A DNA stretch of 64,000 bases from Saccharibacillus nicotianae (GCF_042681745.1 NZ_JBHUGF010000010.1:868001-932000), one strand, 5' to 3'; numbered from the stretch's first letter, positions 35,974-45,369 are shown. Numbers and translations: made by a program. The notes: generated by a model not told the origin, from the letters alone.

Positions 35974-36013
35974 AAAAAAGCAACCTGTAGCATATAGCTA
36001 CAAATTGCTTTTT
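35974..36013 (-). terminator. Terminator after the DegV gene
   Basis: AAAAAAGCAACCTGTAGC pairs with GCTACAAATTGCTTTTT around a 5-nt loop, with two weak positions in the stem. It lies about 50 nt after the stop of the minus-strand DegV gene. Confidence 0.8.
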
Positions 36014-36065
36014 GATCCTATTTATAAGTGGTCGTTTATAATAAAAGCGATGACTGAATACTTTT

Positions 36066-36902
36066 CTAATTGTGTCGAATCCATGCTAATGCCATTGTAC
36101 CTTCACCGGCATGAACACCGACAACCGGAATAAAGGGAGCAATTTCAATTTTGAGTCGTGGAGCGAATAGACTGATTTCTTTTTCCATTTGAAAAGCTTC
36201 TTCTATATTGTTAGCATGCATAATACATACACTTTTGACCAGATCAATATCCCGTTTGAGAATATCCATTAACTTGTGTTTGGCTTTTTTGAATGTACGA
36301 ATTTTGTCTTCTACAATAATCTTTCCTTCGACAAAACGTAATAGAAGGTGAATACGTAGTAATTGACTGATCACCAATTGAGTACCGGATACCCGTCCAC
36401 TACGATGCAATTGAGAAAGACTTGCTGGAATCAGATAAAAGTCCATATTTTCAATAATCATATCAATTTTGGCTTTGATCTCTAGCGCTGTATCACCTTG
36501 TTGTTGCCATTTGATCCCTTGTATAATCATTTCACGTAAAGGAAAAGCGCCGACTTTGGAATCAATCCCGAGTACTGAAGTTTCGGTAATCTCAGCCGCT
36601 TGTAGTGAAGTGTGATACGTACCACTTAATTCAGAAGAACAATGAATCACGATAATATCGTCATATTTATCTTTAATTGATTCATATAATTCCATAAATT
36701 CGCCAATCGGTGGCTGTGAGCTACCTACACTTTCGTGTTGACGCATTTTTTCGTAAAATTGTTCTGCTGTAATCTCAACATTTTCTTTGTACGCTTCATT
36801 GTTCACAATCAGACGTAAAGGTACAATATAAATATGATGTTCTGCTGCAAAATCGGTATCGATCATAGCTGTACTATCGGTCACCCAAGCAATTGATTTC
36901 AT
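36066..36902 (-). CDS. DegV-family fatty-acid-binding protein
   Basis: This 278-residue protein begins KSIAWVTDSTAMIDTDFAAE, the DegV signature, with the Thr/Ser that contacts the fatty-acid carboxylate in VTDST and the second motif VGSSQPPIGEFMELYE. HCSSELSGTYHTSLQAA follows. DegV/FakB proteins present fatty acids to FakA for phosphorylation. The ATG at 36902 is preferred to a GTG three codons upstream because of spacing from AAGAAAG. It is divergent from the DUF1836 gene at 37086; the gap holds AATAACT/AGTTATT (36985-37007), a 7-bp inverted repeat. Confidence 0.9.
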   Translation of the reverse strand: MKSIAWVTDSTAMIDTDFAAEHHIYIVPLRLIVNNEAYKENVEITAEQFYEKMRQHESVGSSQPPIGEFMELYESIKDKYDDIIVIHCSSELSGTYHTSLQAAEITETSVLGIDSKVGAFPLREMIIQGIKWQQQGDTALEIKAKIDMIIENMDFYLIPASLSQLHRSGRVSGTQLVISQLLRIHLLLRFVEGKIIVEDKIRTFKKAKHKLMDILKRDIDLVKSVCIMHANNIEEAFQMEKEISLFAPRLKIEIAPFIPVVGVHAGEGTMALAWIRHN

Positions 36903-37085
36903 CCAAACCACACTTTCTTCTTACAAAGATAGAATATACGCAACATGCTATATTCATTTTATTAAAATTTTAACATATAAAACTAATAACTTTATGATAT
37001 AGTTATTATAACCATATACAACCTTAAACACAAATTCTACACAATGAACCTTATACTATATGCTCAATTCAAGGAGGAATACATA

Positions 37086-37691
37086 ATGAAAGACAAACTC
37101 GCTCAAGAATTAGAGTCATGGGGCATAGAAAAAGTGACTTATCAATTTCCTAGATGGGAGCAGATTCCAGACATCGAATTATATATGGATCAAGTGGTCG
37201 CTTTATTAGAAAAGCATTTTCACAAATTCCCGGGCGAGAGTGCAGGCAAATTAATCTCCCCGTCTATGATCAATAATTATGTCAAACAAGGTATTATCCC
37301 GCCGACAATCAAAAAGCGCTATTCTCGTACACATATCGCTTACTTAATGATGCTCTGCACACTCAAGCCGGTATTACCTTTAGCAGTCATACAAGGGATT
37401 ATCGAATTTCAATCACAGACCAAAACGTTTGCTGAAGTGTATGATCACTTTGTAACTGAACAAGAACAAGCATCCATCTATACGATGGAACAAGCCAAAG
37501 CCGAAAGCAAATTACTCGGTCAGACTGCAACAACAGAGCAGGAAATGCTAAGTAATCTTTCGCTCAAAATGGCAGTACTGGCGAATTCTAGTAAGATTTT
37601 GGCTGAAAAGATTATAGAAATGGAGCGAGCAGAAGGAAAGCTATCTATTCTCGATGATCATGGTAAAAAAACCAAAAAGATTAAAATGTAA
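37086..37691 (+). CDS. DUF1836-family protein
   Basis: The start at 37086 follows AAGGAGGAATACATA; an in-frame ATG at 37044 lacks a site. The 201-residue protein contains LISPSMINNYVKQGIIPPTI, a MerR-like DNA-binding motif typical of DUF1836, then YSRTHIAYLMMLCTLKPVLP. A charged helical C-terminus ends in a Lys-rich tail. DUF1836 genes often neighbour degV in Firmicutes, as here. It is probably a DNA-binding regulator, perhaps of degV, but no function is established. Confidence 0.8.
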   Translation: MKDKLAQELESWGIEKVTYQFPRWEQIPDIELYMDQVVALLEKHFHKFPGESAGKLISPSMINNYVKQGIIPPTIKKRYSRTHIAYLMMLCTLKPVLPLAVIQGIIEFQSQTKTFAEVYDHFVTEQEQASIYTMEQAKAESKLLGQTATTEQEMLSNLSLKMAVLANSSKILAEKIIEMERAEGKLSILDDHGKKTKKIKM

Positions 37692-37726
37692 ATCTCCAAC
37701 AATATCTGTGCAAAGCGTAATAGCAA

Positions 37727-37780
37727 AATACCCCTTAACCTTGAGATACGATCTGCTGATCATACAGGTTAAGGGGTATT
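37727..37780. terminator. Bidirectional terminator between the DUF1836 and chemoreceptor 2 genes
   Basis: AATACCCCTTAACCT (37727-37741) pairs perfectly over 15 bp with AGGTTAAGGGGTATT (37766-37780). It lies between two convergent stops, 37691 and 37798, and probably serves both genes. Confidence 0.9.
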
Positions 37781-37797
37781 GTTTATACAGTTATAAA

Positions 37798-39498
37798 TTA
37801 CACTTTAAATGCGCTAACTTCGTTATGAAGTTGTTCCGCTGTCTGTGCTAGAGAAGAAGAAGAGGACGTGATTTCTTCCATAGAAGCCAGTTGTTCTTGT
37901 GTAGCCGCAGATACACTAAGCATACCTTCAGAAGATTGTTGAGCGATATGATTGATTTGTTTGGAGTATTCGACAATCTCGGTAGTGCTTGCTGATAATT
38001 GCTCTGCTCCTGCGGATACTTCTTCAATATCACCAGCCACTTGGTTAACAGCCTGTAAAATATCGCGGAACGCTTCACCTGCGATCGATACGGAAGCTAA
38101 TCCTTTATCAAATTCAAGATTATTCAATTCTACAGCGTCAATGGCATCTGTTGTATCTTTCTGGATAAAAGTAACCAATTCAATAATTTGCTTCGCCGAT
38201 TGAGAAGATTGTTCTGCCAATTTACCTACTTCATCAGCAACAACCGCGAATCCGCGACCTGCTTCACCAGCACGAGCCGCTTCAATCGAAGCATTAAGCG
38301 CAAGTAGATTGGTCTGTGTCGCAATACCTGTAATCACTTTAGTGATATTTCCGATTTCTTGTGAACGACTACCTAATTCTTTCACGACAGAACCTAAAGA
38401 GTGTAGGGAAGTCTGAATCGAATCCATTTGATTGACTGCTTGCTGAATCGCTTTGTTACCGTTAGACGATTTGCTTGCAGCTTCAGTTGCTGAGCTGGAT
38501 ACCGTCTGTGCACGAACAGCAATTTGTTCTACTCCGATTGCCATTTCTTGCATCGCTTGAGCAGATTTTGTAGCTATATCGACTTGAGTAGAAGCGCCGT
38601 TAGCACTTTCTTGTACCGTTTCGGCAATTTGTTCAGATGCTTGTTTGTTTTGCTCACTGCTAGCTGTCAATTGCTCTGAAGAAGCGGCAACCAATTCAGA
38701 AGTAGCAGCGACAGATTCAAGCAAGTTACGAAGATTAGCTACCATTTGATTGAACGCAACAGCCAGTAGACCAACTTCATCTTTGTTACGAATCACGATA
38801 GCTTCTCCGGTGAGATCGCCTGAAGAGATACGTTCAGCTGCTTGTTGAATTTGTTTGACTGGACGAGAGATAGATCGAGCAATCAAGTAAGCAATTACTA
38901 TACCAATAATAATAGCAATAATACTCAAAATAATAGTATTTCTACTTGCAGAAGCGGCTGAAGTTACAGATTGATCTGTTAGTATACCTGCTTGTTTGTT
39001 ATCTAGGGCGATCAATTGAGAGATTGTATCATTAGCAGTATACCAGGCATCATAAGAAGCACGATGCAATGTGCGTGTTGTCTCAATATCATTACCTTTA
39101 GCAGCAGCAATTAATGTAGGAAATGTTGTTAAAAATTTATCATAATTGGTATTGAATTGTTCAAACAATTTCGATTCTTCATCCGATTGAATTAACGCTT
39201 TGTATTGTGTTCGTTCAGTTTCAATTTTTTGTAACAATTGTTCTAATGTAGTATTGATTGTGGTAATTTGATTGGGATCATTCTCAATTGCCATATTCAG
39301 TACCAGACGCTCTAAATCAGAGATGTCTCCATTCATTATACCTAGTAGACTTACGCTAGGCATCCATTTGCTGTCAATTTGCTTAGCTTGTGTTCCTAAT
39401 GTATTCATACTAAATAACGACAAAATACTAACTAATACTAACAAGACAATTACGCTAAAAAAGCCTAGTAACAATTTGGTTTGAATATTAATACGCAT
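37798..39498 (-). CDS. Methyl-accepting chemotaxis protein (paralogue 2)
   Basis: This 566-residue receptor has the same plan as the one at 34039-35763: membrane segment at about 8-30, four-helix sensor domain, second membrane segment (TIILSIIAIIIGIVIAYLI), HAMP, and a signalling tip with EAARAGEAGRGFAVVADEV. The signalling domains are almost identical while the sensor parts differ more, which suggests a duplication followed by change of ligand. GAGGAGTGAAATT precedes the ATG. A near-consensus sigma-D promoter lies at 39544-39570. Confidence 0.92.
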   Translation of the reverse strand: MRINIQTKLLLGFFSVIVLLVLVSILSLFSMNTLGTQAKQIDSKWMPSVSLLGIMNGDISDLERLVLNMAIENDPNQITTINTTLEQLLQKIETERTQYKALIQSDEESKLFEQFNTNYDKFLTTFPTLIAAAKGNDIETTRTLHRASYDAWYTANDTISQLIALDNKQAGILTDQSVTSAASASRNTIILSIIAIIIGIVIAYLIARSISRPVKQIQQAAERISSGDLTGEAIVIRNKDEVGLLAVAFNQMVANLRNLLESVAATSELVAASSEQLTASSEQNKQASEQIAETVQESANGASTQVDIATKSAQAMQEMAIGVEQIAVRAQTVSSSATEAASKSSNGNKAIQQAVNQMDSIQTSLHSLGSVVKELGSRSQEIGNITKVITGIATQTNLLALNASIEAARAGEAGRGFAVVADEVGKLAEQSSQSAKQIIELVTFIQKDTTDAIDAVELNNLEFDKGLASVSIAGEAFRDILQAVNQVAGDIEEVSAGAEQLSASTTEIVEYSKQINHIAQQSSEGMLSVSAATQEQLASMEEITSSSSSLAQTAEQLHNEVSAFKV

Positions 39499-39543
39499 AA
39501 TTTCACTCCTCGGAAAATTGTTTGAACATATAATGTAATACCT

Positions 39544-39570
39544 ATATCGACAAATTTCGCTATATTTTTA
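39544..39570 (-). promoter_or_regulatory. Sigma-D-like motility promoter of chemoreceptor 2
   Basis: On the minus strand, TAAA (plus 39567-39570) is followed by exactly 15 nt and GTCGATAT (plus 39544-39551). Only one base differs from the sigma-D consensus TAAA-N15-GCCGATAT. The start of the gene is about 45 nt further on. Confidence 0.75.
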
Positions 39571-39778
39571 GTTCTTATGTATTAAAAAGTAAAAAAATAT
39601 AATAAATAATTTCAAACCTAAAAAATGTATAAGTATTTATGCCTAGTAGTATAAGAAAACTGAATAAAAATTATTTTCAATTAATGTAAGTATTCATTTA
39701 ACAGTTGTTATAAGAACTTATTTTCTGAAAAAGAATTATAAATGTATAAATAATAAAGATGAATATAAATATTATATA

Positions 39779-39793
39779 TTGCAAACGTTTACA
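39779..39793 (+). promoter_or_regulatory. Perfect cre (CcpA) site upstream of GH27 gene
   Basis: TTGCAAACGTTTACA fits WTGNAARCGNWWWCA at every position. It lies 62 nt before the alpha-galactosidase start, so catabolite repression is likely. GATCATATGATC (39814-39825), a perfect 12-bp palindrome, follows and might be a second operator. The rest of the 39499-39855 gap is A+T-rich with no gene seen apart from the sigma-D promoter. Confidence 0.8.
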
Positions 39794-39855
39794 AAAAAAG
39801 TTTAAAATAAATAGATCATATGATCAAAAAATAGATCATTTAAAGGAGATTTGAC

Positions 39856-41151
39856 ATGGAACATCATCAATGGGCACAATACCCGCCCCGGGGATGGAAT
39901 AGTTGGGATTGTTATGGAGCAGCAGTACGAGAAGAGGAGATCATAGGGAATGCAGAGTATATGTCTACCCATCTCAAAGATCATGGTTGGGAATATATTG
40001 TAGTCGATATTCAGTGGTATGAAGCAGGGGCAGTCTCGTCAGCTTATCGCAAATTCGAACCGTTAGAAATGGATGAATACTCCCGATTAATTCCAGCAGT
40101 CAATCGCTTTCCTTCCAGTAAAGATGGGCAAGGATTCCGTCTGTTAGCCGATCAGGTACATCAATTAGGATTGAAGTTCGGTATACATATTATGCGTGGT
40201 ATTCCAAGACAAGCGGTTCATCAGAATACAGCGATCAAAGGAACACATATCACCGCCAGACAGATTGCACATCCGAATTCTATCTGTCCCTGGAATACAG
40301 ATATGTATGGCGTAGATGCTTCACAAGAAGGAGCACAACAATATTACAGTTCATTATTTGAAATGTATGCACAATGGGGAGTCGATTTTGTCAAAGTCGA
40401 TGATATTGCCGCTTCACGTCTGTATGATACTCATCTAGAAGAAATAGAATTGATTCGTCGTGCGATCGATCAATGCGGTCATCCGATGGTATTGAGTCTA
40501 TCTCCAGGCCCAGCGCCACTGCAATATCAAGAACAATTAAGAGCCAATGCGAATATGTGGCGTGTCACCGATGATTTCTGGGATATCTGGTCATTGTTGT
40601 ATGCGATGTTTGAACGGTGTGAGAAATGGTCACCGTATGTAGGCGAGGGTTCTTGGCCGGATTGTGATATGTTGCCACTCGGTCATATCGGTATTCGTTC
40701 GGTAGATGGAGGCGGAGCAGATCGCTGGACACGATTCACATCTGATGAACAGCGTACGATGATGACACTCTGGTCAATATTCCGTTCCCCATTAATGTTC
40801 GGAGGAGAACTACGGGATAACGATGAATGGACATTGTCACTACTGAACAATCCTTTGATCTTAGAAATGAATCATAAGAGCCGTCAAGCATACCAACTCT
40901 CTCGTGACGAGCAAGATCGGATCATCTGGATAGCTGAAGAAGATGGAACTAATAATCGCTATATCGCTTTATTTAACGCAGGGGAAGAACAGAATACCGT
41001 TACACTCGATCTGTCTTCATTAGATATAACAGCGCCAGTCAATCTGCGTAATCTATGGCAGTCGACTGAACTACTAACTGTACAAGGGCAATGGGAAGTA
41101 GAACTTCCACCACATGGATGTGTCGTGTATCGGTTAGAGCATTTAGCGTAA
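39856..41151 (+). CDS. GH27 alpha-galactosidase
   Basis: This 431-residue enzyme begins YPPRGWNSWDCYGAAVREEE, the GH27 signature. The barrel carries YIVVDIQWYE. The likely nucleophile Asp is in VDFVKVDDIA and the acid/base Asp in MWRVTDDFWDIW. A C-terminal antiparallel domain (FNAGEEQNTVTLDLSSL, PHGCVVYRL) is typical. There is no signal peptide, so it works in the cytoplasm, removing alpha-galactose from imported oligosaccharides such as galactomannan fragments. AAAGGAG precedes the ATG, a cre site lies upstream, and a strong terminator follows. The gene stands alone. Confidence 0.9.
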   Translation: MEHHQWAQYPPRGWNSWDCYGAAVREEEIIGNAEYMSTHLKDHGWEYIVVDIQWYEAGAVSSAYRKFEPLEMDEYSRLIPAVNRFPSSKDGQGFRLLADQVHQLGLKFGIHIMRGIPRQAVHQNTAIKGTHITARQIAHPNSICPWNTDMYGVDASQEGAQQYYSSLFEMYAQWGVDFVKVDDIAASRLYDTHLEEIELIRRAIDQCGHPMVLSLSPGPAPLQYQEQLRANANMWRVTDDFWDIWSLLYAMFERCEKWSPYVGEGSWPDCDMLPLGHIGIRSVDGGGADRWTRFTSDEQRTMMTLWSIFRSPLMFGGELRDNDEWTLSLLNNPLILEMNHKSRQAYQLSRDEQDRIIWIAEEDGTNNRYIALFNAGEEQNTVTLDLSSLDITAPVNLRNLWQSTELLTVQGQWEVELPPHGCVVYRLEHLA

Positions 41152-41229
41152 AAAGAATACTTCGGTGTACATCAAATTAGATGAATAACATGTATTGTGT
41201 AAAAAGGATCACTACCAACATACTCAATA

Positions 41230-41275
41230 AAAAGCAGGACATTTCCATTGTAGTGATGGATAATGTCCTGCTTTT
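41230..41275 (+). terminator. Terminator after the alpha-galactosidase gene
   Basis: AAAAGCAGGACATT (41230-41243) pairs with AATGTCCTGCTTTT (41262-41275) and is followed by T residues. It ends the single-gene unit and covers the only open frame seen between 41151 and 41470. Confidence 0.9.
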
Positions 41276-41469
41276 TTGGATTAAAACCATTATTTTGAAA
41301 AAAAGTATTTCCAATATCGACCAGACGAAGTATTATATAGGTAAATATATTCCCAACCTAAGACCTAAATAATTTGAGATATTTCATTTTAAAGCAAAAT
41401 TATCGCAGATTTCCAGAAGAACTGGACTCTATTATACCTCTTCTGCCTGCACGAAGGAGAAATACATCA

Positions 41470-43419
41470 ATGGCTTATACTATTCCAGACACGATCCCCA
41501 GAAAAGCAACCGCAGGCGAACGCCTTTTATTTCAAACGCTCAAAGAACACCTTCCCGATGATTATATTGTCTACTACGAGCCAGAGATTGGTGGCAGACG
41601 ACCGGATTATGTTATTATCGGCCCTGATCTAGGACTGCTGGTACTCGAAGTCAAAGACTACACTGAAAATACCCTCTATGAACTCAATACTCATGAATGG
41701 AAGCTACATACCCAAAAAGGAACAGGATCGATGGAAACAGTCAAAAATCCATTGCTTCAAGCTAGAGACTATGCTTTTCGAATCAACAATAAGCTCAAAA
41801 AAGATCAGAATCTAACACAACAAAGTGGCGTCTATGCGAATAACCTCAAGTTCCGCTACGGACATGGAGTAGTCTTTACCCGTCTCAAGCAGACCCATAT
41901 TGTTAAGCATAGTCTACATCGCGTGATCGACCCTAGATATATGTTAACCCGAGAAGAAATCGACCTCGAAGATGAGAATTGTACCGCAGATCATCTACTA
42001 GAGCGCATTACCAATATGTTCGATACACCTTTCCATATGAATCAGATGTTGACCGACGAAGATATCAAAGCGATTCGTTATCATCTATTCCCGGAAGTAC
42101 GGATCAGTGCAGAGTATCGAGAACCTTCCTATTATCAAGACCAACTATTACTATCGCTTCATAATATACAAGCGATGGACTTGCATCAGGAATCACTTGC
42201 CAGACAGTTAGGCGATAAGAACCGCTTAATTCGAGGTGTGGCAGGAAGTGGCAAAACCTTAATTCTAGCCGCTAGAGCGAAGATGCTAATCAAAGAACAT
42301 CCGGATTGGAAAATCCTTGTCCTCTGCTATGGGATTCCGTTATCCCGCGTGATTCGCAGTCAGATCCATCGGATGCTCGAAGAACCAGAAGATTTGTTCG
42401 ACTTTGCCGCCAGTCAGGGCAATCCGTCTTCTACACCTTCTATAGAAAAGCAATCCAATCTACAGATTGCTACATTCCATGAATGGCTATGGAGCACCAT
42501 GCGTATCAAAGATGAGCTGATCGAATCCTACTTGGAAAAGATCAATCGAGGCGAGACCATCTTACCGCAATACGATGCGATTCTGATCGACGAAGGACAA
42601 GACTTTGAACCGTCATGGCTAGAATTGCTAAGTAAGGTGCTTAACCCGGAGACCCAATCACTATTACTGGTCGAGGACAAAGCGCAAAATATCTACAAAC
42701 GCAAAACCAGCTTGAGCCAGAACACCGGACTGGACTTCCGTGGACGTTCCAAGATTCTCAGTATCAACTACCGCAACACCGCTCAGATCGTCAACTTCGC
42801 CTGGGACTTCTACCGTACCCATTCTAGCTTAGGGGAGAAGGTCAAAGAAGGCACAAGTATAGAAGGGGTAGAGATTATTCCACCACAAAGCACCAAGCGC
42901 AAAGGAATAGAGCCACAGATCAAGCACTGTGCTTCTTTTGCAGAAGAAGTCTCATGGGTGGCACAGCAGATGAAGATACTACATGAGCAGAAAAAAGTAC
43001 CTTACGCCGAAATGGCTGTCCTGTATCGGGTACAAAAGCGCTATTCGTACTCTTATATCGATGTATTGCAAAAAGAACTATCCAAGCATGAGATTCCGTA
43101 CAACTGGTTCACCGAAAATACAGCCGCCAAACGACAATTCAAACGCCACCAAGAAGCCGTCAAGTTATCTACACTCGACAGCTCCAAAGGACTAGACTTC
43201 AAAGCGGTGTTTATCGTCAATGTAGACAGCATGCCATTTAAGTTAGAAGAACATCCAGAGCGAGAAGTGTCGTTATTTTATATCGGAATGACGAGAGCGA
43301 TGGACTGGTTGTTTTTGAGTTATAGCAAGGTTGAAGGATTTGCAGGTTGGTTGGAAGAGAAGGTTGTTGAGGCAAGTGATGCAGTCGAACAGAAGAAGCA
43401 ACAACGATTCAAATCATAG
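41470..43419 (+). CDS. NERD nuclease domain-UvrD-type helicase fusion
   Basis: The start at 41470 follows GAAGGAGA at good spacing; a TTG at 41374 has no site. The 649-residue protein has an N-terminal NERD domain (about 15-130) with AGERLLFQTLKEHLPDDY, GRRPDYVIIGPDLGLLVLEV and KDYTENTLYEL, the acidic D...E.K pattern of related nucleases. A superfamily 1 helicase follows: Walker A RGVAGSGKTLILAARA, Walker B AILIDEGQDFEPSW, SINYRNTAQIVNFAW and KLSTLDSSKGLDFKAVFI. Such fusions are frequent in defence islands. It stands just before an Mrr-like nuclease and a block of TIR genes. A direct role in defence is inferred. Confidence 0.88.
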   Translation: MAYTIPDTIPRKATAGERLLFQTLKEHLPDDYIVYYEPEIGGRRPDYVIIGPDLGLLVLEVKDYTENTLYELNTHEWKLHTQKGTGSMETVKNPLLQARDYAFRINNKLKKDQNLTQQSGVYANNLKFRYGHGVVFTRLKQTHIVKHSLHRVIDPRYMLTREEIDLEDENCTADHLLERITNMFDTPFHMNQMLTDEDIKAIRYHLFPEVRISAEYREPSYYQDQLLLSLHNIQAMDLHQESLARQLGDKNRLIRGVAGSGKTLILAARAKMLIKEHPDWKILVLCYGIPLSRVIRSQIHRMLEEPEDLFDFAASQGNPSSTPSIEKQSNLQIATFHEWLWSTMRIKDELIESYLEKINRGETILPQYDAILIDEGQDFEPSWLELLSKVLNPETQSLLLVEDKAQNIYKRKTSLSQNTGLDFRGRSKILSINYRNTAQIVNFAWDFYRTHSSLGEKVKEGTSIEGVEIIPPQSTKRKGIEPQIKHCASFAEEVSWVAQQMKILHEQKKVPYAEMAVLYRVQKRYSYSYIDVLQKELSKHEIPYNWFTENTAAKRQFKRHQEAVKLSTLDSSKGLDFKAVFIVNVDSMPFKLEEHPEREVSLFYIGMTRAMDWLFLSYSKVEGFAGWLEEKVVEASDAVEQKKQQRFKS

Positions 43420-43455
43420 AACAGACTTTAGAACATTCTCAAAGGGGAGTTATAA

Positions 43456-44028
43456 ATGGCACGTAGAAAGAGCAAAAAGAAACAACAGCAAGAATCTGCC
43501 AATGCAATCGGTGGACTGATTATATTCGGGGGAATAGGCTTTAGTTATTTTGCTAAAAGTATTGCAGTAGGTGTTGTTGCCGTCATCTTAGGCATTATTG
43601 TATTTGCACTGATTAGCTACTCGATCAATCAGGCGAGGATCAACAAATTAAGAAGATCTGGAATAGCTGAAATAGACAAAATGACAGGCGATCAGTTCGA
43701 GCATTATCTAGGTCAACTTTTTCACCTTCAAGGATACAACGCAACAGTGACTCAGGCACAAGGAGACTATGGTGCTGATCTGGTATTGAACAAAGATGGC
43801 AAGCGGATTGTAGTTCAGGCGAAGCGGTACAGCAAGAATGTAGGATTGAAAGCAGTGCAGGAAGTGTACGGAGCCATTGCACATTACAAAGCTTCTGCCG
43901 GTTGGGTTGTAACTAATAGTAGATATACTCCGCAAGCAAGGACATTGGCGAGATCGAATAATGTCCGTTTGGTCGATCGTGAGGAACTGGTTGAGATGAT
44001 TTTGAGGGTGAAGGAAAGTAGGAAATAA
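43456..44028 (+). CDS. Membrane-anchored Mrr-like restriction endonuclease
   Basis: This 190-residue protein has a Lys-rich start, two hydrophobic segments at about 18-35 and 37-58 (GGLIIFGGIGFSYFAKSIAV, VVAVILGIIVFALISYS), and a C-terminal Mrr catalytic domain. Key stretches are MTGDQFEHYLGQLFHLQGYN, the Asp in QAQGDYGADLVLNKDGKR, the QAK motif in IVVQAKRYSKNVG, and GAIAHYKASAGWVVTNSRYT. These fit the PD-(D/E)xK nuclease fold. Mrr proteins cut modified DNA. Anchoring suggests action at the membrane on incoming DNA. It lies 36 nt after the helicase fusion and has backbone-like base composition, unlike the TIR genes that follow. Confidence 0.85.
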   Translation: MARRKSKKKQQQESANAIGGLIIFGGIGFSYFAKSIAVGVVAVILGIIVFALISYSINQARINKLRRSGIAEIDKMTGDQFEHYLGQLFHLQGYNATVTQAQGDYGADLVLNKDGKRIVVQAKRYSKNVGLKAVQEVYGAIAHYKASAGWVVTNSRYTPQARTLARSNNVRLVDREELVEMILRVKESRK

Positions 44029-44072
44029 GCTAATTCTAGAATATAAAGAATAAGAAGTTAGGAAGGTTAATT

Positions 44073-45071
44073 ATGAGGTGTCTTATAATTGGAAAATTTA
44101 TTGAGAATATAAAATCTATTAATAAAATTCAATTTGAAAATATTTGTAAAGATATTGGACGTAATTTAGCGAATAATGAACACTCTTTAAACATTTGCAG
44201 TCCATTTGCTGATAGTGCAGATTATTGGATACTCAAGGGTTTTTCTGAAATTAATTATTCAAGCACACAACCTGTCAAAGTGTATTTTAAAGATGATAAA
44301 GAAACAAAAGAAGAATTAGAAAAATTAGAAAAAGAATTTAATCAGGTAAAAATTAAAAAAATAGCTTGTGCATCCGCGCAAGAATATTCATGGCTTTTGT
44401 GTCAATTACAAGCTTTAGATGATAGTGATTTAATTATTACTATAGGAGGGAAAATGGAAGGTACAGCAAATATGTTACTGTTGTTAGCAGAATCTAAAAG
44501 GAAATTTATATTACCAATTACTTTTTTTGGTGGAGCTGCTGAAAAGTCTTTTGAGCGCCAAAAATATCACCTCGAAGACTTTTTAAGATCTGATTTGTAT
44601 ATTTTACATGAGACGAACATAGTAGAAAAAATTAATGACTTAATTCTGAAAATTTCTCATAAAGAATCTATTAGAAGTGAAAATAAATTGAGTTATTTTA
44701 TCAGTTATCCTAAGGCAAGACCTAAAGAAGCAGACTTTATTGAAACTTTATTGCGTCGTCGTAATAAAGTGGTTTACAGGGATGAAAGAAGTTTTATAGC
44801 AGGATACAATGTTATGCATGAGATTGAAAATTCGATTAGGCGTTCTAACATATTTATAGCTACTTGGTGTAAAGAGTATGCTTGTAGTCCATGGTGTTTT
44901 GATGAACTTGAATTAGCATTAGACCTTCATGAAAAAGGTAAAATAGAAATTTGGATATTTAATATTGATGATACGAGGATGATACCTAAAAGAGCCAGAA
45001 ATCTTTTATCATTTAATGTTCGATCAAGACAAGAATTAGAAGGTCAATTATTAGGATTATTAAAAATTTGA
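44073..45071 (+). CDS. SLOG-like + C-terminal TIR domain protein
   Basis: This 332-residue protein has an N-terminal part (about 1-190) with a Rossmann-like ending: SDLIITIGGKMEGTANMLLL then KFILPITFFGGAAEK. That is the pattern of SLOG domains, which bind nucleotide signals. A C-terminal TIR domain (about 208-332) begins LSYFISYPKARPKEADF, and the usual catalytic Glu is in SPWCFDELELAL. SLOG-TIR fusions could sense a TIR-made cyclic ADP-ribose and then degrade NAD, or the reverse. GTTAGGAAGG precedes the ATG. Base composition falls sharply here; positions 44101-44160 hold only 10 G/C. It is the first of five TIR genes in a row. Confidence 0.75.
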   Translation: MRCLIIGKFIENIKSINKIQFENICKDIGRNLANNEHSLNICSPFADSADYWILKGFSEINYSSTQPVKVYFKDDKETKEELEKLEKEFNQVKIKKIACASAQEYSWLLCQLQALDDSDLIITIGGKMEGTANMLLLLAESKRKFILPITFFGGAAEKSFERQKYHLEDFLRSDLYILHETNIVEKINDLILKISHKESIRSENKLSYFISYPKARPKEADFIETLLRRRNKVVYRDERSFIAGYNVMHEIENSIRRSNIFIATWCKEYACSPWCFDELELALDLHEKGKIEIWIFNIDDTRMIPKRARNLLSFNVRSRQELEGQLLGLLKI

Positions 45072-45231
45072 TACATGAAGTAGTTGAAGTAAGAAGAAGT
45101 AAAAATCTGCATTTCGCTAATAAAAATTATGAACTAAAATCTAAAAGTGATCGCAGAATTTATAGAAAGCGATTTATAATTAAAGTTATGTATTCAAGAT
45201 CATAAACTAAGAAATAAAAGAATCTTGGTAG

Positions 45232-45369
45232 ATCTCATATGAAATTTGTTATGCGAAGAAAAGTAATAAACAATTAAATCCTTTACTATTAATAGATATG
45301 GATTATATTCTTAATTATTTATGTATTACTGAACGGTTGCAGAGTGAACTTAAGTTAAAAAGTATTTAA
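45232..45369 (+). other. Intergenic gap 45072-45474 with no supported gene
   Basis: This 400-nt gap between the first and second TIR genes is very A+T-rich. The longest same-strand open stretch (45232-45369, 45 codons) includes an ATG at 45298 with no ribosome site and no recognisable product, so it is probably chance or the remnant of a lost gene. No hairpin with a T run was seen. The gap suggests that the second to fifth TIR genes have their own promoter. Confidence 0.3.

Noticed and set aside
41181..41372. 63-codon frame after the alpha-galactosidase gene
   Set aside because: It spans the strong terminator at 41230-41275 and has no ribosome site.
45298..45369. Short frame in the gap between the first two TIR genes
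   Set aside because: 24 codons with no ribosome site and no similarity that I can recognise.
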